64,000 nt of DNA from Owenia fusiformis (taxonomy: Eukaryota; Annelida; Polychaeta; Sabellida; Oweniidae): the NCBI GenBank assembly GCA_903813345.2, contig CAIIXF020000010.1, positions 35,517,425 through 35,581,424 of the forward strand. Reading direction: 5' to 3'. Both the position numbers and the translations under genes were made by a program. The notes beneath the pieces are model-generated. The model was not told the origin of the DNA, searched no databases, and was given only the letters and a program-made list of their open reading frames with translations. This document shows, piece after piece, positions 11,464 through 22,100 of the stretch; within the stretch, counting starts at the first letter, position 1; every line of letters begins with the position of its first letter.

Positions 11464-12440
11464 GTTGAACGAATTTAGAGCTCATTCCGTCGTTATCGAT
11501 GTGGCGTGTGTTGCTCTTGATATTGCATTTAGAACAATAAGGCTTTTTATTGAGTGCTCCTTTTAAAATGTTATACTCTGAAGTGCAATAAATAGTGTTT
11601 AGATTTTGATCAGTCAAAGATATGAGATTATTTTCATGATTAAAAATATCTTGAGTAACAGATGTCTTTTGAAGTAAACTTTCTTGCAGGATACATTTGT
11701 CTTTAGACTGATTATTTCGAGTCAATTATGTACTCTTAACTTTATCACATTTTCATACTAAAATTCTTTGTTAAACTACACTATTAACTACTTTATAACA
11801 TTTCCAAAATTTCTAAAATCTGTAAATTGTTCTCAACTGATCTAGCATCGTCTAGAAACAGTCGTATCATCAGCTATGAGTTACTTTGATTTCGTCATTA
11901 CCGGCATCAATGCTCAATTTTGAAAAAATACTTCAGTTCGGCTTCATTGAGCTTAAAATACTGTTTTTATCCTTTCAATTTTTTCAACTTTGAATTACAT
12001 TCCTATAGTAGTACTGTATCAAAATTACATTTTTCTGATACTCAATGAATAAAACCCCGATTTCCGCTGACTGTGTATTTTTGCATTTCATAATGCAAAT
12101 AACGTACAGTTTACAGAAATACAGTGAACAATCTGCTGAAAATATTACATCATCATTTCTTTTCACTTAACCAATGCGTCTACATTTGAGATACTCAACT
12201 TGATATGAAAGCACAATAAAATTAATACATTTCAACCTCGTTAAAGCATGTTGAAATGAAGTTTGTTAGTTTCATTGTTTTATGACATATGTTTGTTTGT
12301 ATTCAGTTCAAAATCTTAAAATATGCAGTCATTTCGTTCAATGGTTAACCAATTCAAGTAATTTGTTATCGATTTACTAATAAGTCAAAAACAAGTCGAG
12401 GTTTTTTCCTGATGACCTTTGTGAAATATTTTCTTCGGTA
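11464..12440. other. Upstream of the GPCR; no gene recognised
   Basis: Expected to contain the GPCR promoter and 5' UTR. The open frame at 11414-11725 (-) overlaps the GPCR start in another frame and shows no motifs. Confidence 0.4.
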
Positions 12441-12518
12441 TTCAAACCTGTCTCAAGCCTACGAGTATTGCATAAGTAAGTACTTCGACCGGTGGATAGC
12501 CTGTCTGTCTATACATTG

Positions 12519-13623
12519 CAGAGGCGTAGCTAGCCCATTTTGCGAGTGTACGCCCGTATGATTTCCCGGTTTTATCAAAATAAAACGATGGTTCCATAAA
12601 ATAGGAAGATCCCGGGTGTTCAGAAGATAGATTAGGGGACACACTAAACACTCTTAATTCAATGAAGGAAATATGTATTGTTTGATCATTTTGACATAGC
12701 TTTTTAAAGGGATTGAATTAACTGTATTAACAGACAATATTCAGGAAACAAAATAGACAGATTCTATATAATCATGCCATCGGCGATCGAAGCCGTCTAT
12801 CAAGGCGATTTTATTTTTAGGCTACCTAAAACTGTATGTATGAGGCTCATTGTGGCCATTCTCCATGAAATATTATTATTTTTTCTGTGTTTGTTTTTAT
12901 CTAGCTCACAAGATGATTAACAATAAAAGAACAGTTACACGACCGTCTCAACTCCATTTCGGATCTTAACAATCTGTACGTGATTCTATAGAATAAATTC
13001 TATCTTTCTGTTTTTGCATTTGCGAACATGTCAATAACAGTATCAATGTTTATATCCTGTTCCCTATGGATATGTATCATGGCCAAGGAAGTTCAAGGAA
13101 GTGGCCAAGTCCTCGTTCATTGTGGAACGCAAGTATGACTTAATGCGTTTCAAACTGCTAAAGCTTTGTTCAGCCACGCAAGTGGATACTGTCAATGTTA
13201 GCAGCTGGACCAAACACGTGTAGACATCGGGGTAAAGAGGCTGGGGGGTCTGTTGAATAGTGTCAATAAGATTTGCTGGGATGTTCCCTTGAGCAACTTG
13301 TTGCCATTTATGGCTCCACCATGGATCAACGCCGGGAGCTCTTGCTGGGGCCGCCATTGAAGAATACACAACTACAATGTCAACTCAACCGAAACGAAAT
13401 AAAATTCTCTAATTATCAGTAGCTACACTGATTCAAAACAAAGAAAATGAAATAATCGAGAACTTTTTTATTTATTAACACGAGTCTTCATAGATCTCCT
13501 ATCGATTTCTATCTCTTGGTAAAGTATTTATTTTTCATCACAATTAATCAGGTAAATTTTATTTTTCCTTAAAATTTGAGAGTACGCCTGGGCGTACTTG
13601 GCGTACACGTAGCTACGCCACTG
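12519..13623 (-). mobile_element. hAT transposon, internally deleted
   Basis: Ends are CAGAGGCGTAGCTA at 12519 and the complement of CAGTGGCGTAGCTACG at 13623; CAGTGGCGTA termini are common in animal hATs. Both ends are followed by sub-terminal GTACGCC motifs. The flanks repeat CAATG (minus-strand sense), 5 bp rather than the usual 8. Length is 1,105 bp; only the transposase C-terminus is retained. Confidence 0.8.
13064..13369 (-). pseudogene. hAT transposase C-terminal (dimerisation) fragment
   Basis: A frame of 101 residues with QLLTLTVSTCVAEQSFSSLK and RIKSYLRSTMNEDLATSLNF. This is the hAT dimerisation block (L-x-V-S-x3-A-E-x-S-F-S-x-L-x-x-I-K-x-x-L-R-S-T-M). The N-terminal BED finger and DDE core are missing, so the protein is non-functional. 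Confidence 0.8.
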
Positions 13624-14197
13624 CATTGTTTGAGGTAACCCAGCAATGGTACACTTATCAAACCAGTACTTATAGATGGCGTGCCAACTAGGTGTCGCCT
13701 GGAATACTGGCAAACTATGCGTACACCCATGCAAATGAAGCTTGAATTACATCAGTAAATAGTCAAAATAACCTCAAACGTCCAAATAGCCTAGTAGTTT
13801 AAGGAAGGAATACACTGTAAATACATGACTCAATTACTAAGTATATGAGCGATGATCTGACGAGTATGTTATATTCAGCGTCAGGCCTAAAGTTCCCGAG
13901 CTTACATAACTGCAAAATAATTATGCTCAGTAATAGTATTCCCATCATAGTTTTGTCCCACTTAGGTACATAGAGCTGAGCTTGCATTCGCGAATGCAAA
14001 TAACGGCTTCCAGCTACCAGGTTAATCTAATAATTTCCATAAATTAACCCGTCATTTTGAAGTTGATCTAACGAACAACCCGTTATTGGGCGAACAGTGA
14101 TCAGGGATCGCATGATTTTCATGCTAACGATCAATTATAATAACGCCACTTACCTGACAAAGCGAACAGATTATAGGTCATTATTACCACTTTACCG

Positions 14198-14352
14198 GGC
14201 CTGTTCTAGGGGTATTAGTGCTAGTTTAGAAGGCATTTATTTTGCTATATCGACCTGAGCAGTATACATATATGACGTCATAGTGGCGGGCCATATTGCC
14301 GGTCAATAATGCATTAACGACCGGCAATTTTCCCCGGGAAATATGTTCAGTG
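14198..14352 (-). repeat. Palindrome arm, inverted copy of 17356-17511
   Basis: Reads as the reverse complement of 17356-17511 with scattered differences (shared: GAATGCCTTCTAAACTAGCA, TTCCCGGGGAAAATTGCCG, CCACTATGACGTCA). It is one of four inverted pairs all centred at about 15.86 kb. Confidence 0.85.
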
Positions 14353-14767
14353 ACAGGGTCATCCCATTGTGTACCAATTGAGTTTCAGACAGATTCAACC
14401 AACACACTTTAATAAATCAGGAAATCAAGTGACTATTGCAAGATTATAAAATGGAAGTCTATGACTGTCTTGCCCAACAAAAACATAGAAAAACAAGACA
14501 GAAAGTGTGACTTCAATTATATCAGCTTCATACAGTTAAATAGAAACTGCATGTACCTTATTGCAAACAATCCACTAGCCGCTGGCCGTTATTTGCATTC
14601 GCGAATACAAACTCAAATGTCTTCCTTTGAAGAACCATCAGTCAATGTCCTGTTATTCTCGTTTTATTTTATTCAAACTAGCGACTAAATATGAATTAAT
14701 TTAGAGAATTGCCTTTTTGATCCTCTTCTTGCACTTATTTACCCATACGTTACAACACCTCTTTTAT

Positions 14768-14866
14768 CCAATAGTATAGTTTCCATATAGCTTTTGAAAT
14801 CTCACTAAATCTCGTTTTTCGTGAGATTTTAAGAGATTTGCATATTAGACCTCTAATGACTTACAT
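14768..14866 (-). repeat. Palindrome arm, inverted copy of 16892-16992
   Basis: Shares TAAATCTCTTAAAATCTCA-type sequence with 16892-16992 in reverse orientation; the midpoint is about 15.88 kb. Confidence 0.8.
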
Positions 14867-15664
14867 TACCTTCTTTTAAATGGTATATTTGAATTCAGTG
14901 AGATGGTTTCTCCTAAAATAGCTTTGATTTACACAGTTATGTAATTTGAATAATTTTCTATGACAATTTAAAAAAACTTGGGCCAAATGTCCATAGATGC
15001 AATGCTAAAATTCTTTAAAACCGTGGATTATTTGTATGTCAATCAACATTTGCATGTTTAATCACAACATGCACATAAACAGGGTCATTATGTGGTATAT
15101 CATTCAAGTTTTATACAGATTCAACAAACACACTTTGATAAATCATGAAATTAAGCCACTTTTCAAAGATTTTAGCATGTAAGTGAATGGAGCTCTAGCC
15201 CAAGTTAAAAGCTGAATAAAAGATGGCAGCACGAGATTTCATTGATTTTTCTGCTATTTAGTAACTATCCTATTAGAAACATACTTACGAAACATTTTAA
15301 CAAATATTAATAAATATTTTATCACTGGTTAATTTTAAAGTCAACGTGTGAACTACCTTAAAGCGCTGAAAAACGTCCATAGGGTTATTGTGATTATTTA
15401 TTAGTATACTACGCTACTATACCTAACCCCTAGAAATGCATAAGATACTCTGTATGTCTAATTGTATTGTAAAGTATATTTTTGAAAGTGCCTTATTAAC
15501 ATTTTATAAGTCATCCAATAAACATTAATAAGGAACAGACAAGTAAAAACAAATAACAAAATCATTATTATAAGCCAAATGCAAGGTACAGTAGAGTGAC
15601 AGTATGACAAAGAAAACAAATTTGCCTGCCAATACAGCTGCACCAATACACGTACACTGATACT

Positions 15665-16057
15665 AGAGTCCATTTCATTGCTTCATTTCGTCAGTAGAAA
15701 GGCAAAAATAAGAAATTGGGAGACCAATGTGCAATAAAATATGGAAAAGTATATTCATAATGTACATGAATGACATTTGTATATTTCAGATATTTTAGTT
15801 TTTTGTGCAATAAGGTTGTGCCGTCTTGTAATTTGAAGAATTTCAGCCATGTTAATCTTATTGAAAATAACATGGCAGAGAAACATCCAAATATAAGAGG
15901 CCACACACTTCATAAGCCAAACTAGAAGCAATCCAAGATATACAAATGTCATTCATGTACATTATGAATATACTTTTCCATATATTATTGCACAATGGTC
16001 TCCCAATTTCTTATATTTGCCGTTCTACTGACGAAATGAAGCAGTGAAATGGACTCT
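15665..16057. repeat. 119 bp inverted repeat just upstream of the P450 start
   Basis: 15665-15783 and 15939-16057 are near-perfect reverse complements (AGAGTCCATTTCA... and ...TGAAATGGACTCT) around a 155 bp spacer. The right arm ends 61 bp before the P450 ATG, so promoter or 5' UTR sequence lies in a strong hairpin. Confidence 0.9.
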
Positions 16058-16118
16058 ACATCATAATCATTGAAGGGAAACAAGTTCTAAATTGTGTACA
16101 AACTTGCATAAATAAAAC

Positions 16119-19100
16119 ATGGATATACTTATGATCACAATCATCGGGGTGCTATTATTTCTTGGATGGTGGTATGTACTGCTTAAGCCTAAATCTGGAT
16201 TACCTCCAGGTTTGCCGCGACTACCCATATTAGGTAGCCTACCACTTCTTGATGCAAATGATCTTCTCGGGTCTTTCCTTCATTTGAAGAAGAGGTTCGG
16301 AGATGTGTTCACGGTATATATGGCAAACAGACCAGTTATCTACCTGAATAGCTATGAAAGTATAAAAGAGGTCCTTGTACAAAAAGGGGAAAACTTTATG
16401 CAAAGACCATATTTCTACCTGCTAACTGAAGCCCTAAGAGATGAAGGTAGGTTGTGCTTTTATTAGAGAGTTTGAGCATGGCATAACAAAAGTAACAAAA
16501 GTTACGTCATGAATAGTTCGAGGCTGTGTAATGACAAGCTTGACTGCTGTATACTTCAATCTGAGACTAACTTTTTTTATGTTATGTTAGTCTCAGCTTC
16601 AATGAGGCTTCACGAAAATCACTTATTGTGAGTTGAATCTGTTTGAAACCTTAATTACATACTAGGCCTATCAATGTGCATCTTGTAGAAACCTTCTCAC
16701 TCATATAAAAATTGAAGTAAAAAGAAGGAAGTGACGTAATGAATAGTTGACTGTTGTATATTTCAATGAGGCTTCATGAAAATCACATATTGTTGGTTGA
16801 ATCTGTCTGAAACTCAAATAGGCTTATGGGATCCCCTATCAATGTACATCTTTTAGAAACCTTCTCACTTAAATTTAAAAATGCAAATAAAAAGTAAGTC
16901 ATTGGAGGTTTAATGTGTAAATCTCTTAAAATCTCATGAAAACTGAGAATTAGCGAAATTTCAAAGCTATATAGAAACTTCTCTATCGGGGAGTATAAAG
17001 TTTGATTATGTCTGTGCAAGAATGTAATTTCAAATCAAACAATGCAATTTTTCTTTAAGCAAAAATGTGACATGCCACTTCGTAAAAATGCAATTATTTC
17101 TCACCAAAGTATCATTTTTATCTGTATCCTAGACATAATTCCTTATTGTAAGAATGAAAATGTGACAATATTGTGATTTCTTTTTTTTTAAAAAACTAAT
17201 TAGCATATTGTGTAAATTGTTTCACAAAAGCCTGAAAATCTATATGCAAAATGGAATTACGTTTTTATGATTAGTACAATAACGTCATTTCATGGCGTTA
17301 TTAGTATTATTGCCAACGTTAATGACCAGGGCTGAAATAGCAAGAAAAGCTTACACACTGAACGATATCTAAATTCCCGGGGAAAATTGCCGATCATTAA
17401 TTGCATTATTGATCGCCATTATGGACTGCCACTATGACGTCACATATTGCTCATGTCGATATAGTAAAATGAATGCCTTCTAAACTAGCACGAAAACCCC
17501 TAGAACTGGCCCAGCAAGGTGGTTATAGTTGATTAATACCATCTTGCCTGGCCATAGGGCGATATTACAGCGCCAAGTCTAGAGCAGAATTGATCGTACT
17601 TTGTACAGATCAATCAAAGGCCGCATGTTAATGGGCCATTTTGTGATTTGTCAACGGAGATGATTTTGAACTTTAAATTGGGATTGTCGCTATAATACAA
17701 GTCTCGATACAAAGTGATCCCTGGAATTTAAAATTCATTGCTCCTGGGTTGAAAACTTTAATACAATCTCGATGCTTGTTTTATTGAAGTTCACATTCAA
17801 ATTTGAGGCAGAGGTGGCGAATGGAACGATGTTTAGATTATCTATAATTTCTTTATTCAAATATTTTACATCATCATCTATTCTATCTCATTCTGAGTAT
17901 TTCTTACCCATCTAGTTCTTGAGTACTATTAGTATGCTACAATTATTTGTACGTTATAAGTCAATAAATTCTTGACTATTGTCATATATTTGGTTTTCAT
18001 CAAGTAACACAGCCAACTCCTATGCGATTCAAAAGCTAAATACATATTTTTATATTATGTACACAAACGCTGTGTGTGAGGCCAAGCCAAAATGTAGGTT
18101 TTACAGAACATTTTTCCATTGTAGGTGCAAGACAGGGTTGTTATTTAAGCCCGGTATTGTTTAATAGTATATAGCTCAATCATGTTCTGCCATTGATCTG
18201 TGAACGTAAAATGAATCAGTTATTATGTTATCCACTGCAATTATGTCGATAATATTGTATTTTCCATGCAGATGCATTGAAAAGTCACGAATACGGCAGG
18301 TAATGGAAAGCATGTTCATGTCCTTTCAAACTTACCACCAAGATCGTTATTTGTGAATTAAAAAAGGCCTAAAATTGACAGAGAAATTAAAAAGAAAACC
18401 ATCCAATCATTTTTAAAAAGTACATTGATAAAATTATTGTTCACCATTCATCAAGAATTTGCATTAGAACACATGAGATAATTTCTGAAAATATAAGCAC
18501 AAATGCCAAAGGGAAGGGTGACAAAAAACTTTAAAGAAACCCAACAAGAAAAGCAAACTGTAAGTGTAAATCTGCCATAAGAAAAGGAGACCCTATATAT
18601 CCCAAAACCATGATCTAACGTGAACAGAACAATGTCTAACACCCCTCCCCCTCCAATCGAGAACAAATATCACAATTCAGGACCAGAACACCAAGGGACA
18701 TCTCATTCATACATGTTGAAGAAAAATTGAAAAAATTGATTGCCAATACTCATAACATCAAACATTGCAGGCAAAGATTCGTTCGCAAGCTCATCGGGGA
18801 GTGAACACAAGACTATACGTCACTTCACAAGAAAGGTGTTGATTCGCCAGTTTGGAATGGGTACTAGAAATTTTCAAGATAAAATCATAGATGAACTTCA
18901 AGTCATGTTTGCAGAGATGGACAAGAATGAAGGAAAGCCCTTCGACACACTAGACCTGCTTGGGATGAGCATGTCAAATATGATGAATATTGTACTTTAT
19001 GGCAAGAGGATGGAATACACTGATACACTCTTCTTGGAACTTCGCCAGAGTAAGCATCATGTTTCAGTAGAAAATTAATTTGTTCCGAAGTTGAAATTAT

Positions 19101-22100
19101 TTTAAATCAGTTGCAGAATCAAACTCCCGGAGCATTATCATCATGTGTAATACTGTCATGTCATGTTTGTTTACATTAATGAAGAGCATGGAATTGTCCT
19201 ATAACTACCATTAGAAATATGTCCCCAATGTATATATATATGTATGTACCCAATTCTTCAAATTATTATGTAACGAGCATTAAAACATTGACTTCATCAA
19301 CATGAAACCAAGTCTCTAAATACTAAATTGCATATTTTCTAAAATTTAGTTGAGTGGACCAAGTGGTTGATCTAGAGCTTGTACATAACCAACAATTTTT
19401 CAGCATATTTCATTAAGTTTTCATTGCTCAAAAGCATCATTTATGACTGTTATTGCCGAGGTAAAACACTTTTTGAGGCATCTTTAGTTTGTTGGGTTTG
19501 AGGAGATGTCATCCGGCATGGGGCACTGGGCGTGGGTATTACATCCGTTCAGAGTTGACATTATATGCCAGTGACCTTTTTTAGGCTTTAAAAAACTATA
19601 TGTCAATGTATACTTTTCCAAAATCCATCGAAATGCATGGAACATTACCGGTATGTAAAATCGCTTTGTCAGAGGTAATATTTCACAGGTTGGTACAGTG
19701 AGGCAATTTGTTCTTTCAATTGTGGCAATTTTACTGGTTAATGATTCAAAAAACTTCATCTTATAATTATATTGTATATTAATCACCTTTTGGTCGAATA
19801 TGGCTGTTTATATTTTCTGCCATTTTTGAACTCTACTTTTCCTTTCCTGCATTAGCTCGTGTTAACAATATATTTAACCCTACATGGAGTAACGCACCCA
19901 ATGAATCTTTATCAAAGAAGACTTTTCTCCAGAGCCTTTTCAATGGTGGCTTTTATTTGGCTTGGTTGTTTCACTACATCCGTTAATACAGTATACCTTG
20001 GAGAGCCAGTTATGATAGAAGTAGACTGTTTATTTCTTTCATGCACCTTAGTCGTTATTCTTCTTATACAGTGTGTCCCAAAAAAGGAAACCAGCAATAG
20101 ATTGCTTATTTCTCAAATATGAATAATAATAGGAAAATTTCACAACTACCATCTGATAGGTTATGATGTCTTCTTTCTTATGATACCAAAGGTGTTTATT
20201 TTTCTTCACGGATGACTGAGTTCTACGAGATTTAAGTGACCATGTCAGAAATTGGTTTGTGCCACTTTTTCAGTCATGAATGGCTGATCAATGAGGGATT
20301 AAAATGGCTATGCAAGACCATTTCCTATTCCAAATACACATTTCTCAACAAACATTCAACATAGCAAGTTCATGCAGCTGACCCAAGATCAAAGAGTATT
20401 CGTAGTAAGTGAGTGGCTCAGAAGTGGGAGCCTTCAGCAGGTTGCTGATCAGTTTAGAGTACGCTTCTCAAATAGAAATGTACCTGCTAAGTCAACAATC
20501 TGGAAGAATATCAAGAAGTATCAGAGAGAAGGAACAAGTCTCAATCAAGGGTAAAGTCCAGTTCACAACACCACCAAGAGACGTTGATGATCTAAGGGCC
20601 AGGATTGTCGCAGCAGTGGAGGATCTAAGGGGACAGAGAGACATGATCAGGGATGCAGTACGTGCGATGAGATCAAGGGCAGACATTTGCATTGAAAGAA
20701 ATGGGGGTCATGTTGAAGGACACAGGGGTTAAAACAACTTTGAATGGACATTGGGATTTAAAAGGGGCGTTAAATATGATATGTGTAATTCTAATTGGAA
20801 TAAATGAGTAAAAGAGTGATATCCTGATGTTTGGTGTTACTTATCACTTTGTTATGATGGTGAAATTGACTTGGCTGAAAGTGGTACAAACTCATTTCTG
20901 ACATGGTCACTTAAATCCCTTATAACTCAGTCATCCGTGAAGGAAAATAGACAACTTTGGTATCAGAAGAAAGAAGACATCATAATCTATCAGATGATAG
21001 CTGTGAGATTTTCCTATCATTATTCATATTTGAGATATAAGCAATCTATTGCTGGTTTCCTTTTTTTGGGACACCCTGTATATTGGTTGCATTATCTAAA
21101 GTTTCAAAAATGAATTTGTTTTTCAATTGAGGACTGGAACAGACGTGCATCGACATTGTTGATGGTCAAATTATAAACATCTTCCCCTGGGCCAGACATA
21201 TGCCATGGAAAAAACATATAATTGATAACATGGCCATGCGGAAAGTTCGCCAGAAGGAGATTATGGAACAGACGTTGCAGAGACACGCAGCTGGATATGA
21301 AGATGTTCGGGACAGTTTCATGCAGGCATGGCTCGATAAAATGAACGAGAAGACTTCTTCAGATCCAGAATCTGTGTTCAATAGTAAGATTACGCTTGGC
21401 TTCAGATATTTAAAGTTAACTGTTTCAGCATCAAATCTTTCAAACATAATGTCATATCAGAATATTTATAATTTCCAGTCTTCGATGACTGTAATTTGCA
21501 ATTTTAAGGATGATTTTTTTTGTCTTAAAGACCCCATTTAAAGTAAACACCTTTTTGGTTTATATTGTAGTCAAATACAATGTTATCAACATTTGAAATG
21601 TGAAACTTTTTTCAGAAATTTCAGAAAGTGAATATCTTAGACTAAAATTTAGAAGTTATACACACATTTTAATAAGACACAATTCAGAGAGATGCATGGC
21701 ATTCATCCTTGAGTGTTTTTGTCGAAAAAACAGGAAAGTTAGTTTAATGAATAAGCAAGTAATGAACTAAATCATGCATGGAAGTGGTTCAGGGGAAATG
21801 CATTTTAAAATTTTAGTTTTCATAATGATCAATGGTAAAAATATTTTGAACATAATAAATTATTTTTAACCTGGTTAGACATTCAACATAGGCTAATTTT
21901 GAACTTTTATCGTTTTGCTTCCTAAATCAGGGTTCAATTTATGTTAATGTTAAAACATTTAAGTGGCACAATAGATATGACATTTTTGAAATAGTGTGTT
22001 CGTTGTTGGATCTTAATGCAATTATGTCAAAATGATAATGTGTTTGCATTTCATCGTTGAATATTTGACATTAATGGATGATTTGATGAATTTCAAATTT

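Larger units (their letters stand above)
12448..13735 (-). pseudogene. Possible coding exon split by the hAT insertion
   Basis: On the minus strand, 13735-13624 followed directly by 12518-12448 gives one open frame. It contains TPSWHAIYKYWFDKC, then IAGLPQTM, then YRQTGYPPVEVLTYAILVG, and ends at CAG|GTTTGA, a possible donor. The hAT element sits exactly in the middle with CAATG on both sides. The codon pattern and rich amino-acid composition look protein-like, but I do not recognise the family. It could be a fragment of an older element. Confidence 0.35.
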
